NCBI GenBank assembly: GCA_035264765.1
Contig: DATFPQ010000142.1
Coordinates: 1-6,430 of the forward strand
Direction of reading: 5' to 3'
Length of the DNA: 6,430 nucleotides
From: DATFPQ01 sp035264765
GTDB lineage: Bacteria > Actinomycetota > Actinomycetes > Actinomycetales > Angustibacteraceae
Below are positions 1 through 4,802 of the stretch, one piece after another. A model generated the notes under the pieces. The model did no database searches, had not been told where the DNA came from, and was given only the letters and a program-made list of their open reading frames with translations. Within the stretch, counting starts at the first letter, position 1. Each line of letters opens with the position of its first letter. The position numbers were made by a program, and so were the translations under genes.

Positions 1-175
1 CCGCGGCGGCGAGGTCGCTGACCCGGGAGGGGCCGAGATCGTCGAGCTGGGCCAGTGCGCGCCACAGGGCGCGTGGCATTCCGGTCGGGGTCTCGCGCGC
101 CGCGAGCCGGGTGAAGCGGGCGCTCGTCACGAGCAGCTCGATGGCGAGCCTTCTCGGGTCCGAACTGGTGGCCAT
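1..175 (-). CDS. MarR-family transcriptional regulator, N-terminal part (runs off the window)
   Basis: Translating the minus strand from the ATG at 175 gives 58 codons, open to the window edge. The peptide (MATSSDPRRLAIELL, then a helix rich in Arg and Ala, then LWRALAQLDDLGPSRVSDLAAA) reads like the start of a MarR protein. It has the long N-terminal dimerisation helix, a helix ending in a short Leu-Gly-Pro-Ser turn, and the first helix of the winged helix (RVSDLAAA). The recognition helix and wing lie outside the window, so the ligand and DNA site cannot be judged. The start has no convincing Shine-Dalgarno sequence, but a -10-like TAAACT ends 6 nt upstream, which fits a leaderless mRNA. 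It lies 54 bp downstream of alkA on the same strand and may be read both from its own promoter and through alkA. The family call rests on sequence pattern only. Confidence 0.72.
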   Translation of the reverse strand, partial: MATSSDPRRLAIELLVTSARFTRLAARETPTGMPRALWRALAQLDDLGPSRVSDLAAA

Positions 176-211
176 GTCCCGAGTTTACATAGAAAGGCTA
201 TCTTTATCTAG
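176..211 (-). promoter_or_regulatory. AT-rich promoter/operator-like island before the left MarR gene
   Basis: This is the only markedly AT-rich stretch in the left third of the window. On the minus strand TAAACT (182-187) fits the actinobacterial -10 pattern TAnnnT and sits 6 nt before the ATG at 175, as expected for a leaderless transcript. No good -35 is visible. Short inverted repeats overlap it: ATAG (189-192) with CTAT (198-201), and AAAG (193-196) with CTTT (202-205). They could form an autoregulatory MarR site. The symmetry is short and imperfect, so the operator reading is tentative. Confidence 0.4.
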
Positions 212-229
212 TGGGTTTGCGCAGCGGCT

Positions 230-1105
230 TCACAGGGCCAGGTAGTCGGCCCACAGGTGCATCAGCGCAAGAGAACGGTACGGCCTCCACGCCTCTGCCG
301 TCGAGGCCACCGCACGCTGGGTCGTCACCGGGAGGCCGAGCCGCTGGAGGGCACGCCGCGCCGCAAGATCGCCCGGGAGGAACACGTCCGGGTCAGCGCG
401 ACAGCGAAGAGCCACGTAGCCGCACGTCCACGCCCCGATGCCGGGAATCGCCAGGAGGTCGGATGGCGACGGAAGCCTGCCGGCCGGCGCGACTGCGGCG
501 GCGGTCGCGACGACGGTGCGAGCACGCGCGGCAGGCATGGCGAGCGAGGCGTCCGTGGGGTTGAGGGCGGCGATCACCGCAGCCCCCGGCCAGACGTGGG
601 TGACGCCGGGCGTCTCAGCGAGCCAGGCCGGCAGGCGCTGCCCGTGCCTCGACACCAGTCGCGCGCCCAGCGTGCGCGCTCCCGCCAGGGAGACCTGCTG
701 GCCGATCACCGTGCGGATCAGCGTCTCCGCGTGGTCGACGCTGCCAGGCGGCCTCAGGCCCGGGCGCGCGGCCACGAGTGGGGCGAGCAGGGCGTCGCGG
801 GCCAGGTGCTCCTCGGCGCCGGCGACGTCCGGGTCGAGGGTCAGCAGGTGGCGCAGCCGGACCAGGGCCGCGTGGCGGTCGGCCGGGTCGGTGAGCCGCA
901 ACGTGACCGCGTACCCGGGGTTGTCCGCAGCGACGGCCGCCACGGCCGGGCCACCCGGGAGGGTGAGGCTCCTGGCGTAGGTGACGCCGTCCCAGCTCTC
1001 CACGCCCGGGACGGCGTGGGCGGCGACGAACGCCAGCAGCCGCGCGGGGTCCTGGCGGCCGGTACCGGTGAGGCGGTGCTCGGACACCTTCCCCAGGCGC
1101 GGCAC
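230..1105 (-). CDS. alkA: DNA-3-methyladenine glycosylase II, AlkA type
   Basis: A base-excision repair enzyme that removes alkylated purines (3-methyladenine and related lesions) from DNA, leaving abasic sites. The 291-residue product has an AlkA N-domain (about residues 18-110, ARLLAFVAAHAVPGVESWDG), then the HhH-GPD fold: RTVIGQQVSLAGAR at 131-144, the helix-hairpin-helix LLAIPGIGAWT at 217-227, and FLPGDLAARRAL at 242-253. D246 matches the catalytic Asp. The C-terminal AWRPYRSLALMHLW (272-285) is typical of the family. The length suits a stand-alone AlkA; the Ada methyl-acceptor and AraC-type domains often fused to it in actinobacteria are absent. The GTG at 1105 is preferred because GGGAGGA (minus strand, 1113-1119) lies 7 nt upstream. 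A second GTG at 1087 is possible but has an SD that is too close. The gene starts 52 bp after the VOC gene on the same strand, with a strong hairpin over its start, so cotranscription is likely. The family call is firm. Confidence 0.93.
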   Translation of the reverse strand: MPRLGKVSEHRLTGTGRQDPARLLAFVAAHAVPGVESWDGVTYARSLTLPGGPAVAAVAADNPGYAVTLRLTDPADRHAALVRLRHLLTLDPDVAGAEEHLARDALLAPLVAARPGLRPPGSVDHAETLIRTVIGQQVSLAGARTLGARLVSRHGQRLPAWLAETPGVTHVWPGAAVIAALNPTDASLAMPAARARTVVATAAAVAPAGRLPSPSDLLAIPGIGAWTCGYVALRCRADPDVFLPGDLAARRALQRLGLPVTTQRAVASTAEAWRPYRSLALMHLWADYLAL

Positions 1106-1139
1106 GGCGGCATCCTCCCAAGGAAGGATGCCGCCGTGC
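1102..1139 (-). promoter_or_regulatory. 15-bp perfect hairpin covering the alkA start codon
   Basis: GCACGGCGGCATCCT (1102-1116) and AGGATGCCGCCGTGC (1125-1139) are exact reverse complements with an 8-nt loop (1117-1124). In the minus-strand mRNA the alkA GTG (1103-1105) is buried in the 3' arm. Its SD, GGGAGGA, is split: GGG in the loop and AGGA in the stem. No U-run follows the hairpin on either strand. It could be a terminator or attenuator at the end of the VOC gene, a translational lock on alkA, or both. The structure is seen directly; its function is inferred. Confidence 0.6.
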
Positions 1140-1157
1140 TGCGGAAAAGAGTGCGCG

Positions 1158-1667
1158 TCAGACCAGGGCTGGGAACGAGATGCCGACGCCGCCGCGAGTC
1201 GTCGCGCCGTATCGGGCCTTCGCCGCCTCCAGGTCGAGCGGGGCGGTGGTCATCACGATGTCGTCGGTGAGCTTGTCCGCCGGGACCAACCAGGACACCT
1301 CGAACTCGATGCCGTCGGGGTCCTTGGCGTAGAGCGCCTTCGTGGTGCCGTGGTCGGACGCGCCGACGAGGGCACCCATGCTGTTCAGCTTGCCGGCGAT
1401 CCGCTCGAGCTCGGCGAGGGTGTCGACCTCCCAGGCCAGGTGGTACAGGCCCACGGAGCCGCGGCCCGCGGCCGACCCGGTCGCGTGCGTGCCCACGGCG
1501 AACAACCCGAGGTCGTGGTCGTTCTGGCTGGCCTCGGCCTGAAGGAACGCCGCCCGGCCCGGGATCTCGTTGGCGATGCGGAACCCGAGGGCCTCGCGGT
1601 AGAAGGCGACGCTGGCGTCGACGTCGCGCACGTAGAGGACGGCGTGGTTCAGGCGGGTGACGGGCAT
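1158..1667 (-). CDS. VOC-family metalloenzyme (glyoxalase / extradiol dioxygenase fold)
   Basis: The 169-residue product has two paired beta-alpha-beta-beta-beta modules of the vicinal oxygen chelate superfamily. Likely metal ligands are H8 (RLNHAVLYV), H76 (LYHLAWEV) and E123 (DPDGIEFEV). H106 and Y113 (SDHGTTKALYAKDPDG) match the His and Tyr that assist ring cleavage in CatE-like extradiol dioxygenases, so aromatic ring cleavage is as plausible as a glyoxalase-type isomerisation. The C-terminal 40 residues (PADKLTDDIVM onward) form a tail beyond the core fold. The substrate cannot be named. The ATG at 1667 is chosen over an in-frame TTG at 1682 because GAGGAG lies 5 nt before it and residue 1 then begins just before the first strand. 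It diverges from a MarR gene across a 102-bp promoter region and leads into alkA 52 bp downstream. Confidence 0.85.
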   Translation of the reverse strand: MPVTRLNHAVLYVRDVDASVAFYREALGFRIANEIPGRAAFLQAEASQNDHDLGLFAVGTHATGSAAGRGSVGLYHLAWEVDTLAELERIAGKLNSMGALVGASDHGTTKALYAKDPDGIEFEVSWLVPADKLTDDIVMTTAPLDLEAAKARYGATTRGGVGISFPALV

Positions 1668-1672
1668 GTCGG

Positions 1673-1678
1673 CTCCTC
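1673..1678 (-). promoter_or_regulatory. Shine-Dalgarno site of the VOC gene
   Basis: GAGGAG on the minus strand lies 5 nt before the ATG at 1667. It decides the start against the upstream in-frame TTG at 1682, whose only purine-rich stretch (GGAG) is nearly adjacent to the codon. Confidence 0.7.
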
Positions 1679-1706
1679 GCAAGCTCCGGCGCTAGGCATC
1701 TGCTCA

Positions 1707-1718
1707 AGCGCTCAAGTA
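1707..1718. repeat. Operator-like 12-bp repeat, copy 1 (AGCGCTCAAGTA)
   Basis: Identical to the copy at 1741-1752; the starts are 34 bp apart. It is centred on the palindrome AGCGCT and overlaps the predicted VOC transcription start near 1713. A further GCTCAA at 1702-1707 sits directly beside it. Occupancy here would block the VOC promoter. Binding by the neighbouring MarR is inferred from position and symmetry. Confidence 0.55.
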
Positions 1719-1719
1719 G

Positions 1720-1749
1720 ATACTAGGCTCAACCTGCATGAGCGCTCAA
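1720..1749 (-). promoter_or_regulatory. Promoter of the VOC-alkA unit
   Basis: On the minus strand a -35-like TTGAGC (1744-1749; TTGA matches consensus) and a -10-like TAGTAT (1720-1725) are separated by 18 bp. The expected transcription start is near 1713, giving a leader of about 46 nt with the SD at 1673-1678. The -35 lies inside the second operator copy. Confidence 0.55.
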
Positions 1750-1752
1750 GTA
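1741..1752. repeat. Operator-like 12-bp repeat, copy 2 (AGCGCTCAAGTA)
   Basis: The second exact copy of the repeat. Here the symmetry is better: TGAGCGCTCA at 1739-1748 is a perfect 10-bp palindrome. It covers the VOC -35 and lies just upstream of the marR -10 (1757-1762), so one bound dimer could repress both directions. This is the usual layout for an autoregulated MarR. Confidence 0.6.
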
Positions 1753-1756
1753 TTCC

Positions 1757-1762
1757 TAGAAT
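1757..1762 (+). promoter_or_regulatory. -10 box of a probably leaderless marR transcript
   Basis: TAGAAT differs from TATAAT at one position and is followed by 7 nt and then the GTG at 1770, so transcription should begin at or next to the start codon. The GGAGG just before the GTG has no spacer and would be a poor SD, which supports leaderless initiation. The -35 region (about 1734-1739) is weak. Confidence 0.5.
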
Positions 1763-1769
1763 CTGGAGG

Positions 1770-2276
1770 GTGACGGGGACCCGGTGGTTGGACGACGACG
1801 AGCAGCAGGCCTGGCGTGGGCTGCTGGCCGCGACCGCCCGGATCGACCGACTGCTGGACGAGCAGCTGCAGCGCGACAGCGGCATGCCGCACGCGTACTA
1901 CATGGTCCTCGTAGCGCTGTCCGAGCAGCCGGGCCGGGCGTGCCGGATGAGCGTGTTGGCGGAGCGGACGATGTCGTCGCAGAGCCGGGTGTCGCACGCG
2001 GTGGCCCGGCTCGAGGAGCGCGGCTGGGTGCGCCGTGACCCGAGCAGCTCGGACCGTCGCGGCAAGCTCGCCGTCCTCACCGAGGAGGGCCGTCGGGCCC
2101 TGCGCGAGGCCGCACCTGGCCACGTGGAGCAGGTCCGGCGGGTCGTGTTCGACCGGCTGACCCCTGCCCAGGTGCAGCAGCTGCGGGAGATCACCAGTGC
2201 CATCACCGCTCCGGCGGACGACGACACCGACGAGGGCGACACACCGTGCGACGGCGCCAACGGCCGCTCGCTCTGA
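1770..2276 (+). CDS. MarR-family transcriptional regulator
   Basis: The 168-residue product is of normal MarR length. An N-terminal helix (DEQQAWRGLLAATARIDRLL, about 9-29) serves dimerisation. The winged helix spans about 58-105: CRMSVLAERTMSSQSRVSHAVARLE carries the recognition helix, and RRDPSSSDRRGKLAVLTEEG is the wing with the conserved Asp-Arg that inserts in the minor groove. The C-terminal helices (LTPAQVQQLREITSA, about 130-144) complete the dimer. The last 20 residues are acidic and probably disordered. The only Cys residues are C58, next to the first DNA-binding helix, and C160 in the tail, so redox sensing is possible but unproven. The GTG at 1770 is chosen because no better start lies downstream before the conserved domain and a -10 box is positioned 7 nt upstream. 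It diverges from the VOC gene, with shared operator-like repeats between them. It probably represses itself and VOC-alkA until a small ligand, perhaps the VOC substrate, releases it. Confidence 0.9.
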   Translation: MTGTRWLDDDEQQAWRGLLAATARIDRLLDEQLQRDSGMPHAYYMVLVALSEQPGRACRMSVLAERTMSSQSRVSHAVARLEERGWVRRDPSSSDRRGKLAVLTEEGRRALREAAPGHVEQVRRVVFDRLTPAQVQQLREITSAITAPADDDTDEGDTPCDGANGRSL

Positions 2277-2280
2277 CCTA

Positions 2281-2331
2281 CGGCTCGGTGCTGCATAAGG
2301 GTCTTATCGCAACACGCTGACTCCCGAGCCG
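2281..2331 (+). terminator. Composite stem-loop after marR
   Basis: CGGCTCGG (2281-2288) pairs exactly with CCGAGCCG (2324-2331), beginning 5 nt after the marR stop. Within its loop is a second inverted repeat, ATAAG-GGT-CTTAT (2295-2307). There is no U-run, which is common for actinobacterial terminators. The inner AT-rich palindrome could instead be an operator for the downstream transporter gene. Either role is inferred. Confidence 0.4.
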
Positions 2332-2393
2332 CCCGGCGTCCGTCACCTTCCGGACGTCCAAGAAGGGTCGTGAGCCTGGTAGGCGCGCCACCG

Positions 2394-2422
2394 TTGACGT
2401 CGGGCCGAAGCGGGTCCAAGGT
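2394..2422 (+). promoter_or_regulatory. Candidate promoter of the MFS transporter gene
   Basis: TTGACG (2394-2399, five of six consensus positions) is followed after 17 bp by CAAGGT (2417-2422), a weak -10. Transcription would begin near 2429, leaving a leader of about 68 nt that contains the hairpin at 2438-2462 and the SD GGAGG at 2483-2487. Tentative because of the poor -10. Confidence 0.35.
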
Positions 2423-2437
2423 GCACGAGCCACCGCA

Positions 2438-2462
2438 CGCGCCGGCCCAGCACACCGGCGCG
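2438..2462 (+). repeat. Inverted repeat in the transporter gene leader
   Basis: CGCGCCGG (2438-2445) and CCGGCGCG (2455-2462) are perfect complements around a 9-nt loop. The direct repeat CGAGCCAC lies at 2426-2433 and 2461-2468. The hairpin sits 20 nt upstream of the SD, so it could affect translation or mRNA stability. No known riboswitch is recognisable. Confidence 0.4.
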
Positions 2463-2496
2463 AGCCACGGTCAACGACGACTGGAGGGCAACCACG

Positions 2497-3804
2497 ATGA
2501 GCACCACCACGGCAGGCGCAGATCCCCTGATGCGGACGCAGCGTCGACGCGCGGTCGTCGCGAGCACCGTCGGGACCACGATCGAGTGGTACGACTTCTT
2601 CCTCTACGGCACGGCGGCCGCCCTTGTCTTCCCCCAGGTCTTCTTCCCGAACTCCTCGGAGCTCGCGGGCGCGCTGGCCGCCTTTTCCACGCAGTTCGTC
2701 GGCTTCGCGGCCCGTCCGATCGGTGCGGCGATCTTCGGTCACTACGGCGACCGGGTCGGGCGCAAGGCCACGCTCATCACGACGCTCATGCTCATGGGGA
2801 TCGCGACCTTCCTGATCGGTTGCCTGCCCAGCACCAGCACCATCGGCGTCACCGCGGCCGTCCTGCTCGTCCTGCTGCGCATCGTCCAAGGGATCGGCGT
2901 CGGTGGAGAGTGGGGTGGCTCGGTCCTGATGTCGATGGAGTGGGGGTCCCCCCGCCGCCGCGGGTTCATGGCCTCGTGGCCCCAGCTGGGCGTGCCGCTC
3001 GGCCTGCTGCTGTCGACCGGCATGGTCCGCCTGATGTCCAGCGCCACCGGCGACGACTTTGAGACCTGGGGCTGGCGGGTGCCGTTCCTGGTCAGCATCG
3101 TCCTGGTGGGCGTCGGCCTCTACGTGCGGCTCAACGTGATGGAGAGCCCGGAGTTCGACCGGGTGAAGGAGACCCGGACCGTCCACAAGGCGCCGATCCT
3201 GGAGGTCATCAAGCGCCAGCCGCTGGAGATCCTCACGTCGGCGTTCGTGCGGATGGCCGAGCAGGCGCCGTTCTACCTCTTCATCACCTTCGTCCTCACC
3301 TACGGCACGACCGAGCTGGACTTCGAGCGCAACGAGCTGCTCAACGACACGCTCGTCGCCGCCGCCATCGGGCTGTTCAGCGTGCCGTTCTTCGGTCACC
3401 TCTCCGACGTCATCGGCCGCCGGCTGATGTACGGCATCGGCATCGTGTGCACCGCGCTGTTCGCGTTCCCGTACTACGGGTTGCTCAACACCAAGCAGTC
3501 GGGTCTGGTGCTGCTGGCCATCGTCCTGTCGTTGGTGATCCACGACATGATGTACGGCCCGCAGGCGGCGCTGATCGCGGAGAGCTTCGGCACCAACGTG
3601 CGGTACAGCGGCGCCGGGCTCGGCTACCAGCTGGCGTCGGTCATCGCGGGTGGTCCGGCACCGCTGATCGCCGCCGCCATCCTGGCCCGGACCGGCAGCA
3701 GCACGGGCATCAGCTGGTACATCATCGGCTGCGCGGTCCTGTCGATGATCGCGCTGCTGGTCATGCCGCGGGGACGCGGGATGGAGCCGCCGCCGCGGCG
3801 CTGA
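2497..3804 (+). CDS. MFS transporter, metabolite:H+ symporter (ProP/ShiA-like) group
   Basis: An inner-membrane proton-coupled importer of about 12 helices; the substrate cannot be read from the sequence. Family members carry small acids or zwitterions such as shikimate, citrate, alpha-ketoglutarate and proline/betaine. The 435-residue product opens with the diagnostic TTIEWYDFFLYG (27-38). The MFS loop signature GHYGDRVGRK is at 81-90, with its second-half counterpart GHLSDVIGRR at 300-309. RIVQGIGVGGEWGG (128-141) and GYQLASVIAGGPAPLIAA (376-393) are also typical of this group. A cytoplasmic basic stretch (about 219-242) separates the halves. The length is that of a full transporter. The ATG at 2497 has GGAGG 9 nt upstream. 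It stands alone between marR and a convergent fatty-acid operon, so the substrate cannot be inferred from an operon partner. It could import a substrate relevant to the VOC enzyme, but nothing in the sequence proves it. Confidence 0.92.
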   Translation: MSTTTAGADPLMRTQRRRAVVASTVGTTIEWYDFFLYGTAAALVFPQVFFPNSSELAGALAAFSTQFVGFAARPIGAAIFGHYGDRVGRKATLITTLMLMGIATFLIGCLPSTSTIGVTAAVLLVLLRIVQGIGVGGEWGGSVLMSMEWGSPRRRGFMASWPQLGVPLGLLLSTGMVRLMSSATGDDFETWGWRVPFLVSIVLVGVGLYVRLNVMESPEFDRVKETRTVHKAPILEVIKRQPLEILTSAFVRMAEQAPFYLFITFVLTYGTTELDFERNELLNDTLVAAAIGLFSVPFFGHLSDVIGRRLMYGIGIVCTALFAFPYYGLLNTKQSGLVLLAIVLSLVIHDMMYGPQAALIAESFGTNVRYSGAGLGYQLASVIAGGPAPLIAAAILARTGSSTGISWYIIGCAVLSMIALLVMPRGRGMEPPPRR

Positions 3805-3823
3805 CCCGGGCCGCCCCCATCGC

Positions 3824-3875
3824 TTGCTCCACGGGGCCGCCTCCCGGACGACGTCCGGCGGCTCCCGTGGAGCAA
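3824..3875. terminator. Bidirectional stem-loop between convergent genes
   Basis: TTGCTCCACGGG (3824-3835) pairs perfectly with CCCGTGGAGCAA (3864-3875). Inside, GCCG (3836-3839) pairs with CGGC (3859-3862) and CCGGAC (3844-3849) with GTCCGG (3853-3858), leaving a 3-nt loop. It lies 19 bp after the transporter stop and 21 bp after the convergent htdX stop, so it can serve both. It lacks a U-run on either strand, as many actinobacterial terminators do. Confidence 0.75.
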
Positions 3876-3896
3876 CGCGGCTGCCAGGGAGCAAGG

Positions 3897-4799
3897 TCAG
3901 AGTGGGCGGACGGTGCCGCGCAGGTGCTCGGTGCCCGACCGCGAGCTGAGCCCGAGCAGCCAACCGCCGTCGTGGGGTCGGGTACGGAGCTCCACCGTGG
4001 ACGGCAGCAGCACGGGACGGCGGAACACGATCCGGACCTCGTGCGCCGGAGGACTCCACGGTTCAAGGGACGCGAGGCAGCGGGCCGCCGTCCACATGCC
4101 GTGCGCGATGGCGCGCGGGAACCCGAAGGCCCGAGCCGCCGGCGCCGCCAGGTGGATCGGGTTCACGTCACCGCTCACGGCCGCGTACCGGCGTCCGATG
4201 TCGGCGGGCACTCGCCAGCGCGCCGTCGGCGGACCGTCGGTCCCGAGCACCGGGAGGTCGTCCGGGCCCTCCGGACCAGCCGGGCCGTCCGGACCAGCCG
4301 CGCCCGAGGCGAGCTCCGGCCGCGATGAGCTGGACGCGGCATCCGACCTCGCGAGGTAGGTGCTGCGGCCCGACCACACCTCCTCGCCAGCCACCGACGC
4401 GGTCGACACCAGGTCGACCTGCCTGCCGCGCGGGTGGTCCCGAAGTCGCTCAGCTCGCACGAGATACGACAGGGGCTCGCACGCGTCGACGACCCGGTGC
4501 AGCACCAGGCTGTTCGCTACGTGCACGAGGCCCGGCAGGGGCAGCGGAAAGCCACGCTCGGCCATCAGCGTCGCCTGCAGCCCGAACGAGAGCACGTGCA
4601 GATAGGTGGATGGCAGCGCGTCGCGGACGACGTAGCCGCAGAGCCGCTGGTACGCGGCCAGCCGGCCGCGGTCCACCACGACACCGTGGTGCTCGACCCG
4701 CGTGTCCGGCAGCGGGCCACCGCGGCCCCGCGCCGTGAGGGCGGCCCGAACCAGCAGCGGGGCCAACCTCGGCGAACCCTGCACCGCGATCGTCCGCAC
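3897..4799 (-). CDS. htdX: MaoC-type (R)-3-hydroxyacyl dehydratase, HtdX-like
   Basis: It should interconvert (R)-3-hydroxyacyl-CoA (or -ACP) and trans-2-enoyl thioesters. The 300-residue product looks like a double hotdog. The N-terminal half (about 35-150) is degenerate and lacks the active-site motif. The C-terminal half has the hydratase-2 signature YAAVSGDVNPIH (205-216) with catalytic D211 and H216, followed by AFGFPRAIAHGM (224-235). The Mycobacterium tuberculosis relative Rv0241c (HtdX) is about 280 residues, from memory. The extra length seems to be a low-complexity linker (about 153-190) with Gly-Pro repeats that joins the two halves. The GTG at 4799 starts 3 bp after the fabG4 stop and is preceded by GGGAG at SD distance, so translation is probably coupled. 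The neighbour FabG4-like reductase makes the (R)-3-hydroxyacyl substrate. The family is certain; the htdX symbol rests on architecture and synteny. Confidence 0.85.
   Translation of the reverse strand: MRTIAVQGSPRLAPLLVRAALTARGRGGPLPDTRVEHHGVVVDRGRLAAYQRLCGYVVRDALPSTYLHVLSFGLQATLMAERGFPLPLPGLVHVANSLVLHRVVDACEPLSYLVRAERLRDHPRGRQVDLVSTASVAGEEVWSGRSTYLARSDAASSSSRPELASGAAGPDGPAGPEGPDDLPVLGTDGPPTARWRVPADIGRRYAAVSGDVNPIHLAAPAARAFGFPRAIAHGMWTAARCLASLEPWSPPAHEVRIVFRRPVLLPSTVELRTRPHDGGWLLGLSSRSGTEHLRGTVRPL
4270..4305 (-). repeat. 18-bp tandem repeat encoding the Gly-Pro linker of HtdX
   Basis: Two adjacent 18-bp units (TCCGGACCAGCCGGGCCG and a near copy differing at two positions) lie in frame in the dehydratase gene. 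They encode a collagen-like stretch around residues 165-178 (AAGPDGPAGPEGPD). Repeat slippage may change the linker length between strains. Confidence 0.6.
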
Positions 4800-4802
4800 C
4801 GC

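Noticed and set aside
257..1270. A plus-strand open frame of 337 codons opposite alkA
   Set aside because: Arg/Gly-rich shadow without domains; the opposite strand encodes a convincing AlkA.
1668..1682. An upstream TTG start at 1682 for the VOC gene
   Set aside because: Its SD is nearly adjacent to the codon, while the ATG at 1667 has GAGGAG at a 5-nt spacing and gives a normal VOC N-terminus.
981..1769. The in-frame upstream extension of marR back to position 981
   Set aside because: It runs antisense through alkA and VOC and through the promoter region; the MarR domain starts only after 1770 and the -10 box lies just before that.
2337..2356. The small hairpin CGTCCG/CGGACG as a separate terminator
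   Set aside because: Only 6 bp with an 8-nt loop and no U-run; in GC-rich DNA such pairs arise by chance.
2278..4059. A long minus-strand open frame of 593 codons opposite the transporter gene
   Set aside because: Its product is low-complexity, rich in Arg, Asp, Gln and His with no domain. It is the reverse-frame shadow of the clear MFS coding sequence in GC-rich DNA.
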